A DNA stretch of 34,708 nucleotides from Tannerellaceae bacterium (GCA_021203545.1 JAJQAZ010000055.1:1-34708); one strand, 5' to 3'; shown: positions 9,077-17,655, counted from the first letter of the stretch. The notes: generated from the letters alone by a model not told the origin. Numbers and translations are program-made.

Positions 9077-9148
9077 GTTTTTCATGGTATTAGATTTTAA
9101 GGTTAGCAATGAAGATTGATTGTTCGTGAGAACAGCCTTTTCTTTTTT
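9077..9148 (+). ncRNA. Possible small RNA of about 70 nt
   Basis: Downstream of the TATATTTG box, a short region ends with a hairpin TGTTC-GTGA-GAACA (9121-9134, GNRA-type loop) followed by GCC and a T-rich run at 9138-9148. This would form a plausible small-RNA terminator or a leader attenuator for the HTH gene at 9328. The stem is only 5 bp, and I recognise no known RNA family. The call rests on promoter plus terminator-like hairpin alone. Confidence 0.35.
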
Positions 9149-9285
9149 ATAGACATTCCGTTTTACCTTTTCTATTCTTACAAAAAAAGTGTCGTTAATT
9201 ATCCTTTTTTTATTCTCCATTATTTGTTCAGGTCTAAAAAAATCAGGAATATTGTACTCTGAAATCAGGTGTGTACTCAACTTAT

Positions 9286-9293
9286 TAACTTTA
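9286..9293 (+). promoter_or_regulatory. Possible promoter of HTH gene
   Basis: TAACTTTA differs from TAnnTTTG only at the last base and lies 34 nt before the ATG at 9328. This would give a short leader independent of the upstream candidate RNA. Confidence 0.35.
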
Positions 9294-9327
9294 CCCGGCA
9301 TACTACTGCTGCTTGACACAATCCATC

Positions 9328-10308
9328 ATGAAACAAAATAATTCATATGAGGTATTTCTGGAAACTTTACAAAAAAGATTTCCGGATAAAAAAACACTTG
9401 CTTTGCGCCTCGTTGATATCTTACATATTGAAAAAGAAGCTGTTTATCGCAGACTCAGGGGAACAGTACCCTTCTCTTTTACCGATATTGCAGCGATTGC
9501 TTTACACTTTGATATTTCATTAGACGATATACTGATACAAGGTGCAGATACGATAAAAACACGGCCTTTACGTTTAATGGCAATAAATTATTGCGAACCC
9601 ACAGAGGAAGATTATCTCATGCTGGAAGGTTTTGCGCAGGACCTTAAAAGCCTGTCTTTTCATCCCGAATCCGAATTTATTACTATTACCAATACAATCC
9701 CGCAAATCTTTTATATCCGGTACGAACACATTTACCGGTTTTATCTTTTCAAATGGCATTACGAAGAAGGCAGTAATTATACGAAAATACCTTTCTGTGA
9801 AATACATCCTTCCGAACGGCTGAAAACTATTAATAAAGAGTACCTGAAACATTGTGTGCAGGCGAACGAAACCATCATCATCTGGGATAAATATACATTG
9901 CAAATGATAGAAGAAGATATTCGTTATTTTTATGATATCCGGTTAATCACAAAAGAGGAGGTAGAGTTAATCCGGCTGGATCTGTTGAAACTTATTGATG
10001 AACTGGAGAAAATAACCATTAATGGTAAATTTGAAAATGGTAACAAAGTTCAATTGTATGTTTCCCATATCAGTATAAAAGGAAGTTATAACTGCCTATC
10101 TTTTAACCGGAACTATAAATTATCCATGATCAAGTGGTTTACTATCAACGATACGATAGCAACCGATTCCTATACGTACCAAATGATGAAGAATAGAATG
10201 AGCTCCCTGCAGCGTAGTTCTACCCTGATTTCGGAAAGTGGTGAAATACAACGAATAAAATTTTTGGATGAACAACGTACGATCGTTGCACAACTGGAAA
10301 ACTTATAG
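9328..10308 (+). CDS. HTH-domain protein of Bacteroidales type
   Basis: A 326-aa protein. Residues 1-60 look like a helix-turn-helix of the lambda-repressor or BetR-like kind: KKTLALRLVDILHIEKEAVYRRLRG, then PFSFTDIAAIALHFDISLDDIL. The remaining ~265 residues are mixed helix and strand with no domain or transmembrane segment I recognise; such long C-terminal parts occur in a Bacteroidetes group of uncharacterised HTH proteins. The ATG at 9328 is chosen over an in-frame TTG at 9313 because it directly precedes the conserved region. The gene ends 6 nt inside the tail of the convergent methyltransferase gene. The twin palindromes 280-350 bp upstream could be its target, but that is speculation. 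Confidence 0.75.
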   Translation: MKQNNSYEVFLETLQKRFPDKKTLALRLVDILHIEKEAVYRRLRGTVPFSFTDIAAIALHFDISLDDILIQGADTIKTRPLRLMAINYCEPTEEDYLMLEGFAQDLKSLSFHPESEFITITNTIPQIFYIRYEHIYRFYLFKWHYEEGSNYTKIPFCEIHPSERLKTINKEYLKHCVQANETIIIWDKYTLQMIEEDIRYFYDIRLITKEEVELIRLDLLKLIDELEKITINGKFENGNKVQLYVSHISIKGSYNCLSFNRNYKLSMIKWFTINDTIATDSYTYQMMKNRMSSLQRSSTLISESGEIQRIKFLDEQRTIVAQLENL

Positions 10309-11079
10309 GTTTTTCAACAGATAAAAACAGGAAGAGGTATAAAAATTCCTGATCCATGGAATACTACCGGGCAAAGCCGGCAATTTGCGGGGTTTGATAC
10401 CAAACTTAACCTCGTAATGAGGATTAATGAAATATAGCTCCTGCACTACAATTTTATAATGACAACGTAAAGCCAGTTCCCGGAACTGTTCAATAGTAAT
10501 TCCACAGGACTTTATATCCAATAGCTCCGCTATAATATCTTTCTGTTCCTGAAAGGTTTCCAGAAGCTTTTTATAAACAAAACGGGGCAACAGGTGCATA
10601 TAAGGAAAATGAGACAGCAATTTATTCCGGCATATCTGCTGGTGGCCGCCAAACGGCATATGCCAGGCAGGAAAAGCGATATACAACAAACCGGCTGGCT
10701 CCAGAAAACGTCTGATATGATTCAGAAATCCCTTCTTATCAGAAATATGCTCTATCACATCATGCACCATAACAATATCAAACCGTCCTAAATCCCGCAG
10801 GTTAAAGATATCCGAGCAGATCAAATCCGGAGTAAAACCCTTTTCCTTAAAAAATTGCCTTGCCTGATGAATGCGGATAGGAACAATATCCACCCCGGTA
10901 ACCCGGCATCCCTTCTGCAGGAAAGGCAACAGGTTACAACCATCTCCACAGCCTATTTCCAAAACACGAATTCCCTCTATAGCACCATAATATTGTTCCA
11001 GAAAAGGGATAAAATACTTTTGGGAAGTCTCCGCCAGCTCTTCAAAATATTGTTGTCTGTTGGTATGTCTTTGTTGCAT
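10303..11079 (-). CDS. Class I SAM-dependent methyltransferase
   Basis: A 258-aa Rossmann-fold methyltransferase. Motif I is VLEIGCGDG at about residues 39-47; the acidic end of strand 2 is in VTGVDIVPIR, and motif post-II is FDIVMVHDVIEHI. The last is typical of small-molecule methyltransferases of the UbiE/Methyltransf_11 type, so the substrate is open. There is no signal peptide. A TAACTTTG box on the minus strand at 11097-11104 gives a leader near 10 nt. The gene is divergent from the nuclease operon at 11194 and overlaps the HTH gene tail by 6 nt. Confidence 0.85.
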   Translation of the reverse strand: MQQRHTNRQQYFEELAETSQKYFIPFLEQYYGAIEGIRVLEIGCGDGCNLLPFLQKGCRVTGVDIVPIRIHQARQFFKEKGFTPDLICSDIFNLRDLGRFDIVMVHDVIEHISDKKGFLNHIRRFLEPAGLLYIAFPAWHMPFGGHQQICRNKLLSHFPYMHLLPRFVYKKLLETFQEQKDIIAELLDIKSCGITIEQFRELALRCHYKIVVQELYFINPHYEVKFGIKPRKLPALPGSIPWIRNFYTSSCFYLLKNL

Positions 11080-11096
11080 AAAATTAATATGTTACA

Positions 11097-11104
11097 CAAA
11101 GTTA
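11097..11104 (-). promoter_or_regulatory. Putative methyltransferase promoter box
   Basis: The minus strand reads TAACTTTG, a full match to TAnnTTTG, 17 nt before the start codon at 11079. Confidence 0.55.
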
Positions 11105-11131
11105 GGTAAAAAGTTGTTTACACAATAGGAA

Positions 11132-11167
11132 TTTGTTGGTTATGAATTGTTTTTATAATTACTTTTG
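11132..11167 (+). promoter_or_regulatory. Putative promoter of nuclease/nupC/rsmE operon
   Basis: TACTTTTG at 11160-11167 fits TAnnTTTG, and TTG at 11136-11138 lies 21 bp upstream, the expected -33 spacing. This is one of the two best-formed promoters in the window. The GTG start at 11194 is 26 nt downstream. Confidence 0.65.
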
Positions 11168-11193
11168 TATATACTAAAATTAATGTTGGAATT

Positions 11194-11847
11194 GTGAAAA
11201 GAATAAAATTACGGGTACAGGGATTAACAAATAGTCAGATACAGTCCGGTGCATACGCACTCATTCTGGCTGAGGAAGACGGATTACGCAGAATCCCTAT
11301 TATTGTAGGAACAGCCGAAGCACAATCAATAGCAATCGCTCTGGAGCAGATTATCCCTCCACGACCGCTAACACACGATCTTTTTACTGTATTTTCCCAG
11401 GCTTTCAATATCGAGCTATTGAAAGTTTTTATCTATAAATTCGAAGACGGGGTATATTACTCCGAATTACTTTTCCATAATGGCGACCGTGAAGTACGCT
11501 TAGATTCACGTACATCCGATGCTATTGCTATTGCCCTGCGTACCGGATGTGCCATCTATACAACAGAAGAGATCTTACAGGAATGTGGTGTTGTACTGGA
11601 AGATTCCATCTTCAACGAAGACAAAGAAGAGGAAGAAATGGATGATTTTCTGGAAGAACCGGAACCGGAAGAACTGGAACCGGAAGACATGGAAAATGAA
11701 GAACAGTTAACTAAATGGCTGCAATTATTGCCCGGAGACGAACTGCAGGAACGCCTGCAGGAGGCGATCAGTGAAGAAAATTACGAATATGCAAAAATAT
11801 ACAGAGACGAAATACAAAAAAGAGAAACTGAAAGAAAAGAAGAATAA
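11194..11847 (+). CDS. Bifunctional nuclease (BFN/DUF151) with UVR motif
   Basis: A 217-aa protein. Residues 1-130 form a bifunctional nuclease domain (PF02577; RNase/DNase activity reported for plant members), with the family features IPIIVGTAEAQSIAIALE and LDSRTSDAIAIALR. A strongly acidic linker (residues 140-170, rich in Glu/Asp) leads to a UvrB/UvrC-type helical motif near 180-212 (LQEAISEENYEYAKIYRDEI). It starts with GTG; there is no suitable ATG and homology begins at once. The nucleoside transporter follows 5 nt after the stop. Its cellular role in Bacteroidetes is unclear. Confidence 0.9.
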   Translation: MKRIKLRVQGLTNSQIQSGAYALILAEEDGLRRIPIIVGTAEAQSIAIALEQIIPPRPLTHDLFTVFSQAFNIELLKVFIYKFEDGVYYSELLFHNGDREVRLDSRTSDAIAIALRTGCAIYTTEEILQECGVVLEDSIFNEDKEEEEMDDFLEEPEPEELEPEDMENEEQLTKWLQLLPGDELQERLQEAISEENYEYAKIYRDEIQKRETERKEE

Positions 11848-11852
11848 ACATT

Positions 11853-13166
11853 ATGATACTAACCTCTGGCTTTAGCTTTGAATCACTCCTACGGGGGATA
11901 ACAGGAATTGTTGCAATCCTGTTTGTATGTTACCTGATGAGTTTCAACTGTAAACGGATCGACTGGAAACTGGTAGGAGGCGGACTCCTTATCCAGTTTG
12001 TTCTTGCGATAGCAATCCTTTACATACCCTTTGTCGGCAACCTGTTTGAATGGATTGGTAAAACGTTTATAAAACTGATGGATTCTACACATGCCGGATT
12101 GAGTTTCCTGTTAGGGCCTTATGCCAACCGTGCAAATGGATTCAGTTTCCTGTTACATTCACTTCCCATTATTATTTTCTTCTCGGCACTGGTTTCCCTG
12201 TTCTATCACTGGGGGGTTATCCAACGCATCGTACAAGGTATCTCCTGGGTCTTACGAAAAGTACTTAATATATCCGGTTCGGAAGGTTTAGCCGCCGCCG
12301 GAAACATTTTCATGGGCATGCTTGAAGCACCCGTACTGATAAAAAACTACATTCCGGCCATGAACCGTTCGGAAATATTTCTGGTTATGGTTGCCGGTTT
12401 GGGTAGTATCTCCGGGGCCGTAATGGGTTCATACATTGGTATGCTGGGTGGTAGCGATCCCGCCACACAGGTACTATTTGCAAAACATTTACTCTCGGCC
12501 TCCATCATGGCTGCGCCCGGAGCCATTGTAATTGCAAAAATGTTGTATCCCCAGACCGAACCGGTAAACGACCGGATCATTGAGATTGAAAAGGTCAGTA
12601 AACATGCTAATGCACTGGATGCCATTGCAGCCGGAACAACTACGGGAGTAAAACTAATGGTTAACGTTGCCGCCATGCTTCTGGTATTTATTGCCCTTGT
12701 AGCCCTGGTAAACTTTATTCTGGAAGATTTCATCGGCTACCACACCGGCCTGAATAGTTGGATAACTAAAATGACAGATGGCAAGTCTACCGGCCTGACC
12801 TTCCAGTTTATAACAGGAATCATCCTGGCCCCCTTCATGTGGCTTTTGGGTGTTCCTCTGGACGATATAACAACAGTAGGTTCGCTGGTAGGGCAGAAAA
12901 CCATTTTGAACGAGTTTGTGGCTTACTTCCAGATGAATCAATGGAAAAATGCCGGAATGTTTATTTACGAGAAATCCCTGATCATGTCTACCTACCTGTT
13001 ATGCGGCTTCGCTAATATCTCTTCTATCGGTATGCTGATCGGTGGAATGGGTATACTTGCACCGGATAAAAAAGAATGGATTACCCGGTATGGCTTTCCG
13101 GCCATGATCGGTGGCGCATTGGTTTCCTTCCTTTCTGCCACGATTGTAGGAATGATTACCGGATAA
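11853..13166 (+). CDS. Concentrative nucleoside transporter (CNT/NupC family)
   Basis: A 437-aa inner-membrane symporter importing nucleosides with Na+ or H+. It has the three family regions in order: an N-terminal hydrophobic domain (about residues 10-80), the gate domain with FLVMVAGLGSISGAVMGSY near 172-190, and the C-terminal domain with ALVNFILEDFIGYH and PFMWLLGVP. About ten hydrophobic segments are visible. It lies 5 nt after the nuclease gene and 11 nt before rsmE in a tight operon. A nucleoside phosphorylase encoded at 25362-26231 could act on the imported substrate, though it is unlinked. Confidence 0.93.
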   Translation: MILTSGFSFESLLRGITGIVAILFVCYLMSFNCKRIDWKLVGGGLLIQFVLAIAILYIPFVGNLFEWIGKTFIKLMDSTHAGLSFLLGPYANRANGFSFLLHSLPIIIFFSALVSLFYHWGVIQRIVQGISWVLRKVLNISGSEGLAAAGNIFMGMLEAPVLIKNYIPAMNRSEIFLVMVAGLGSISGAVMGSYIGMLGGSDPATQVLFAKHLLSASIMAAPGAIVIAKMLYPQTEPVNDRIIEIEKVSKHANALDAIAAGTTTGVKLMVNVAAMLLVFIALVALVNFILEDFIGYHTGLNSWITKMTDGKSTGLTFQFITGIILAPFMWLLGVPLDDITTVGSLVGQKTILNEFVAYFQMNQWKNAGMFIYEKSLIMSTYLLCGFANISSIGMLIGGMGILAPDKKEWITRYGFPAMIGGALVSFLSATIVGMITG

Positions 13167-13177
13167 AAAACGTTACT

Positions 13178-13876
13178 ATGCAAATATTTTATACACCTAA
13201 TATCGACTCCAATCCGGAACTTCCGGAAGAAGAAGCCAAACATGCCATACGGGTACTCCGTTTAACGGAAGGGGAACAAATTCTGCTTGCCGACGGGAAA
13301 GCAAACTTCTATGAAGCAACCATCACGCAGGCCCACCCGAAACATTGCATGGTTGAAATACTGGCCAAACAGGAACAATCCCGTTTATGGCAGCCTCATA
13401 TCCATCTGGCCATTGCCCCTACTAAAAATATGGACCGGATGGAGTGGTTGATAGAGAAAGCCGCGGAAATAGGTATTGACGAAATATCCTTTCTGCAATG
13501 CCGGTATTCGGAAAGGAAAGAATTAAAACTTCCCAGGCTCGAAAAGATTGCAGTCAGTGCCATGAAGCAATCAAAGAAAGCTACTCTCCCGGTTTTAAAT
13601 CCACTGATCTCTTTTAAAGAGTTTATAAAAAAAGAACTCCGGGGAAAAAGGTTAATCGCCCATTGTGAAGAGAGAGAAAAAACACTCTTAAAATATGCCT
13701 TTGAGCCCAAAGAGGATGTATTAATACTGATCGGCCCGGAAGGAGATTTTAGTCCGGAAGAAATAAATACCGCATTTACCAACGGATACCATCCCATATC
13801 CCTCGGCGAAAGCCGCCTGCGAACTGAAACCGCCGCCCTGGCCGCTCTACAGACCATCCACGTCTGCAACATGTAA
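13178..13876 (+). CDS. rsmE: 16S rRNA m3U1498 methyltransferase RsmE
   Basis: Methylates N3 of U1498 in 16S rRNA using SAM. The 232-aa protein has an N-terminal PUA-like part (EEAKHAIRVLRL near residue 15) and a C-terminal SPOUT knot with the diagnostic LIGPEGDFSPEEI and SLGESRLRTETAALAAL. The ATG at 13178 is chosen because homology begins exactly there; the frame is open further upstream inside the transporter gene, but that part is not conserved. It is the last gene of the cluster with the nuclease and transporter. Confidence 0.95.
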   Translation: MQIFYTPNIDSNPELPEEEAKHAIRVLRLTEGEQILLADGKANFYEATITQAHPKHCMVEILAKQEQSRLWQPHIHLAIAPTKNMDRMEWLIEKAAEIGIDEISFLQCRYSERKELKLPRLEKIAVSAMKQSKKATLPVLNPLISFKEFIKKELRGKRLIAHCEEREKTLLKYAFEPKEDVLILIGPEGDFSPEEINTAFTNGYHPISLGESRLRTETAALAALQTIHVCNM

Positions 13877-13919
13877 GTCTACTATTTTCTTTACCCACTA
13901 CAGTAACCTGCTGGCAACC

Positions 13920-13956
13920 TGCTGGCGCAGATTTAAATCTGTGCCTAAATTAACAG
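13920..13956. repeat. 37-bp palindromic repeat, copy 1
   Basis: Centred on GCGCAGATTTAAATCTGTGC, an almost perfect palindrome at 13925-13944. The full 37 bp recurs inverted at 32496-32532 with one mismatch. Two direct copies of AACCTGCTGGC precede it (13905-13926). The rest of the 220-bp gap before the MscS gene shows no gene. Confidence 0.75.
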
Positions 13957-14096
13957 ACACTAAGTTTCGGTTTAATCGGTATTTATTTGTTTTTCGGATC
14001 ACAGATTCTAATACTCGTTGGTATGTGATTAACGCCAGGTAGATTTAACCAAAACATTTAAAATAAAAACTGTGTTAAAATAAAAAGAACAATTAT

Positions 14097-15182
14097 ATGG
14101 AAGAGATCAGGCAATTGCTGGATGGCGACCGTGCACATCTGATATACAGTACCATAACATTTCTACTATCAATATCAATAGTAATTATCCTGTACAGATA
14201 CATCATTAAAAAACTATCCATACGGGTGGGACATTCCAAATCGCAGGTAGACGATTTTGTGGTACAGGTATTACGGATGCCTTTCCTTTGCCTGTTGTTA
14301 TGGATAGCTGTCCGCACATTCAGTCAAAGCATTTTCTACGATTCCCGTTTTATCGGTACGCTTAACCACGGATTACGCATCCTATTGATTATCACCATCG
14401 GATGGATACTCGTTCAGTTGAACAATATTCTTTTTTACTACCTGGAAAAGAAAGTGGAAGAAGAAACGGTGAATAAGTATGCAGTGCGTAGCAGTATCAC
14501 CAAATTCTCAATTTTCCAGAAAATGATATACGGATTAATCGTACTGGTAATAGTTAGTATCTGCCTGATGACATTCGATAAAATACGCACCATCGGGCTT
14601 AGCATGCTAACCTCAGCAGGTATCGCAGGCATTATTCTGGGGTTTGCGGCACAGAAAAGTCTGGGGATGATACTGGCAGGTATACAGATAGCCATCACAC
14701 AACCGATCAAACTAAATGATTTGGTGGTGATTGACGGAGACAGTGGGCGCATCGAAGAGATTAAACTAACGTATGTAGTGGTAAACCTCTGGGATAAAAG
14801 GCGATTGATTATGCCTATCAACTATTTTCTGGAGCAAAAGTTCGAAAACTGGACACGTCACAGTTCTGATATTATAGGAGCGGTTTTTATCTATGTAGAC
14901 TATCGTATCCCGATTAATGACCTGAAAAAGCATGTGACGGAATTTGTAGGGAAAGATCCCAACTGGGATCATAATACCTGCCTCCTAACCGTAAATAATT
15001 TAAAAGAAACATGCATTGAACTGCGGGTTCTTGTCAGCAGCGAAGACGCATCCAAAAACAACGATCTGCAAACAGCTATCCGGGAAGAAATGCTCCGGTA
15101 CATCCAAATCAATTATCCTGATTACCTGACACAAACACGTATCAATATCCTTAGCCAGCAACCGGCACCTTCTGCCGGGTAG
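14097..15182 (+). CDS. MscS-family mechanosensitive channel
   Basis: A 361-aa membrane protein that opens under membrane tension to release solutes after osmotic downshock. Hydrophobic segments lie near residues 18-40, 62-80, 95-118, 140-160 and the pore helix near 168-195 (TSAGIAGIILGFAAQKSLG), the MscS TM3 pattern of small residues. The cytoplasmic beta domain follows with LNDLVVIDGDSGRIEEI and a typical MPINYFLEQKFENWTR. The gene converges on the P-type ATPase; if that gene's frameshift is corrected, the two overlap by 32 bp at their 3' ends. A hairpin CCGGCA/TGCCGG (15162-15178) lies just before the stop. Confidence 0.92.
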   Translation: MEEIRQLLDGDRAHLIYSTITFLLSISIVIILYRYIIKKLSIRVGHSKSQVDDFVVQVLRMPFLCLLLWIAVRTFSQSIFYDSRFIGTLNHGLRILLIITIGWILVQLNNILFYYLEKKVEEETVNKYAVRSSITKFSIFQKMIYGLIVLVIVSICLMTFDKIRTIGLSMLTSAGIAGIILGFAAQKSLGMILAGIQIAITQPIKLNDLVVIDGDSGRIEEIKLTYVVVNLWDKRRLIMPINYFLEQKFENWTRHSSDIIGAVFIYVDYRIPINDLKKHVTEFVGKDPNWDHNTCLLTVNNLKETCIELRVLVSSEDASKNNDLQTAIREEMLRYIQINYPDYLTQTRINILSQQPAPSAG

Positions 15183-15392
15183 TTACTTTAAAAATCAGGT
15201 ATTTAATATAATCGTTGATTCCAAGGCACATAAAAGCTATATATCCAAACACAAACAGGCTTTGCCACCAGGGGATAGGCTTGAGTTCCACGAGTCCTGT
15301 TTGTGATATGATAAACCCAATCACAAAATTTCCAACCAGCATGATTGTATCTAATCCTCCCGGTTTTGAACTCCAGAAATGTTTTTTTCACG
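15151..15392 (-). other. Out-of-frame C-terminus of the P-type ATPase
   Basis: In the -1 frame relative to the main ATPase reading, the minus strand is open from the A7 run (15382-15388) to a TAA at 15151. It encodes HFWSSKPGGLDTIM, then a hydrophobic pair including PIPWWQSLFVFGY. This matches the usual end of proton-type P-type ATPases (the HFWSSRPS and PLWQ motifs after the last helices). The main frame stops at 15351 after about a dozen unrelated residues. Joining the frames gives a 796-aa protein, the normal family length. Confidence 0.85.
15162..15178. terminator. Short GC hairpin between convergent genes
   Basis: CCGGCA at 15162-15167 pairs with TGCCGG at 15173-15178 around a 5-nt loop, inside the last codons of the MscS gene and just upstream of the extended ATPase stop. 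There is no good T run on either side, so termination is only possible. Confidence 0.3.
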
Positions 15393-17540
15393 CACAGAAA
15401 AGACTACCATGAGCGAGAAAAACAGCAGGGTTATATAGCTAAAGGTATATAATTGTCCGGAGTTTTCCGCCAGATCAAAGTAATGCCATCCGATAGTAAG
15501 CAGCCCCAATGCCTGAAGAGACATCAATATCCCTTCAACGGCTCCTATCAGTGCCAGTTTAGGGATATTCCATTCGTTGGGTTTGGCAGAAATATGCACT
15601 TTATTATTGGAAGTGGAAATAAACACAAAATCCGTGAGGGCCATTAGTAACAATAAAACAGTGGTAGAAACCACATATTTACTGAACAGGATAAGAGACA
15701 ATACAATGAAACAGACTTTCAGGAGACTGCGCGAAAGTTTGTTCAACATCCAGATATTGAAACGCTCAAATGTTACCCGGCCCAGTTTTACAGGACCCAG
15801 TATACCCTGTAAACCATCCCGGGTAAGGATAATACTGGCCGAACTTTTAGCTACATCAGCCGCGTTGTGTACCGCGATCCCAACTTCCGCCTGTTTTAAT
15901 GCCGGAGCATCGTTTACCCCATCACCGGTCATTCCTACAATATGGCCTTTTGTCTGAAAAGCTTTTACGATTTTATATTTATCTTCAGGATATACTTCTG
16001 CTATTCCGTCGCACTGTTCTAACTGATCAACCAGGGTATCATCTTGTTTTAGCTCGGAAGCCTTGATCAGCCGCGAGCCAATGCCTGTCTTTTCCGCTAT
16101 TTCCGTTGCGATAGGTAAGGCGTCGCCCGTAAGTAACATAACTGAAATATCCATATCTTTTAATTCTCCTATCAGCTTCCCGGCATCTTCCCGGGGCGGA
16201 TCTAATAACATATCTACCCCTACCAGGCGGGCCGGTTTTCCCGCTTCCCCTTTAGCCACAGCGAGAGTACGATACCCTTTCGCCGCTGCATCAGTTACCT
16301 TTTTTTGCCAATCCGGAAGTTCTGTGGCGGTTATACCGGTCAATTTGGTAATTACTTCAAAGGAGCCTTTATAAACGGTATATTCTTCCGGACCGGACCG
16401 GATCACCGCTTCGGTGTGTCTGTTTTGCGGGGTAAAAGGTGTAAACGACTGTTGTGTAAATGAACCGGTATCTATTTTTTGCTTTTTACCCTCCCGGATA
16501 AAAGCCATATCAATCGCATCTTTATCCGCTTCGTGCGAAGTCTGTACACCATATAGTAACACATCCCGGTCTGTAAATCCGTCTGCCGGGAGTAATCCTG
16601 CAACCGACAAGCTATTCATCGTCAAAGTTCCCGTTTTGTCGAGACATAAAATATCCATACTGGCGGCATCGTTGGGTGCATTCAGGCGGGTTACCAGTAC
16701 ACCTTCTTTTAATAATTGCCGGGCTCCGATGGCATTGTTTACAGAAAACATGACTGTAAGCCCTACAGGCAGGGCATTCGTAAACAAAATAACCATTAAC
16801 GGAACTACAGACAACAGGGATATTCCTTTCATCAGTGAAATGATAACTGCCAATAATAACATTCCTTCAATCACAACAGATAGCCACTTTATTACTTTAG
16901 CGATTATTTCATCCACATGCGATTTGGGAGAGGCTGTTTTAAGCAGGGTGATTGTTTTACCATAATAGGTATGTATTCCTGTGGATATTACCTGTGCAGT
17001 TGTTTCGCCCTGTGTAATTACAGAACCCGAATAGAGATCGTCTCCTTTATTCTTTTCTATATCACCGCTTTCTCCTGTCAGCGAAGATTGATCGATTGTA
17101 ATGCTACCCTCTATTAATTGAAGGTCGGCAGATACAAAATCACCTGTCCGCAACCGCATTATATCCCCGGGAACAAGTTCGCGGGCAGGGATAGTTTTCC
17201 AACTGCCATCACGCAATACCTGTACGGATATACTTAGTTTGTTCCGAAGCAACTGTTCCGCGTCGGACGCTTTGTAATCCTGTACAAAAGTAATAATGGA
17301 ATTAACCAATAGGAAACAACTTACTACTGCCGCATCGGAGTAATTATGTGTAATAAGCGAAAGAATAATAATACTTTCCAACATCCAGGCACTAAGGTTC
17401 CAGAACTTTTTCAGGAATAATTTCCAGAGTGGTATTTTCTTTTCAATCGTTTCATTATAACCATACTGCTTCAACAAGGCATCTACCTCCTGCTGAGACA
17501 ATCCCGTTACCGCGCCAACCGTTCCCAAATCCTTAGCCAT
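15351..17540 (-). CDS. P3A-type cation (proton) ATPase, C-terminal frameshift
   Basis: An ATP-driven inner-membrane cation pump of the plasma-membrane H+-ATPase type. In order it has an N-terminal helix pair, the actuator motif SLTGES, the phosphorylation site DKTGTLT (Asp301), the hinge LDPPR, and TGDGVNDAP. The M6 region reads ALTDF followed by KPNEWNIPKL, as in P3A proteins (consensus ..DF..., S.KP..W.I). I place the start at 17540 (MAKDLGTVG), where homology begins; upstream in-frame ATGs to 17615 add a Cys-rich, unconserved stretch. After GTGCGTGAA the A7 run puts the last ~78 codons in the -1 frame, so as written the protein lacks its final two helices. The run is A AAA AAC in slippery phase. 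Ion specificity is inferred. Confidence 0.9.
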   Translation of the reverse strand: MAKDLGTVGAVTGLSQQEVDALLKQYGYNETIEKKIPLWKLFLKKFWNLSAWMLESIIILSLITHNYSDAAVVSCFLLVNSIITFVQDYKASDAEQLLRNKLSISVQVLRDGSWKTIPARELVPGDIMRLRTGDFVSADLQLIEGSITIDQSSLTGESGDIEKNKGDDLYSGSVITQGETTAQVISTGIHTYYGKTITLLKTASPKSHVDEIIAKVIKWLSVVIEGMLLLAVIISLMKGISLLSVVPLMVILFTNALPVGLTVMFSVNNAIGARQLLKEGVLVTRLNAPNDAASMDILCLDKTGTLTMNSLSVAGLLPADGFTDRDVLLYGVQTSHEADKDAIDMAFIREGKKQKIDTGSFTQQSFTPFTPQNRHTEAVIRSGPEEYTVYKGSFEVITKLTGITATELPDWQKKVTDAAAKGYRTLAVAKGEAGKPARLVGVDMLLDPPREDAGKLIGELKDMDISVMLLTGDALPIATEIAEKTGIGSRLIKASELKQDDTLVDQLEQCDGIAEVYPEDKYKIVKAFQTKGHIVGMTGDGVNDAPALKQAEVGIAVHNAADVAKSSASIILTRDGLQGILGPVKLGRVTFERFNIWMLNKLSRSLLKVCFIVLSLILFSKYVVSTTVLLLLMALTDFVFISTSNNKVHISAKPNEWNIPKLALIGAVEGILMSLQALGLLTIGWHYFDLAENSGQLYTFSYITLLFFSLMVVFSVREKNISGVQNRED

Positions 17541-17626
17541 ACATAAAAAACAAACCATATCCCCAAAGGTTGAAAGCAGACAAATTATGTCACACAAACG
17601 TAGCACACAGTTCATGGATTTGACAT

Positions 17627-17637
17627 TTTACTGTAAA
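17627..17637. promoter_or_regulatory. Palindrome upstream of phosphatase promoter
   Basis: TTTAC-T-GTAAA is a perfect 5-bp-arm palindrome about 10 bp upstream of the promoter box. CATTTTAC (17624-17631) also recurs inverted as GTAAAATG at 17678-17685, which includes the phosphatase start codon. These may be operator half-sites; short enough to be chance. Confidence 0.35.
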
Positions 17638-17647
17638 CCGGGCAACC

Positions 17648-17655
17648 TATTTTTG
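17648..17655 (+). promoter_or_regulatory. Putative alkaline phosphatase promoter box
   Basis: TATTTTTG matches TAnnTTTG and lies 27 nt before the ATG at 17683. TTTG at 17619-17622 is 25 bp upstream, a little far for a -33 element. Confidence 0.55.

Noticed and set aside
8891-9319. Minus-strand open frame of 142 codons
   Set aside because: It overlaps the end of the YugP-like gene and the palindrome/promoter region, and its translation is low-complexity without family features.
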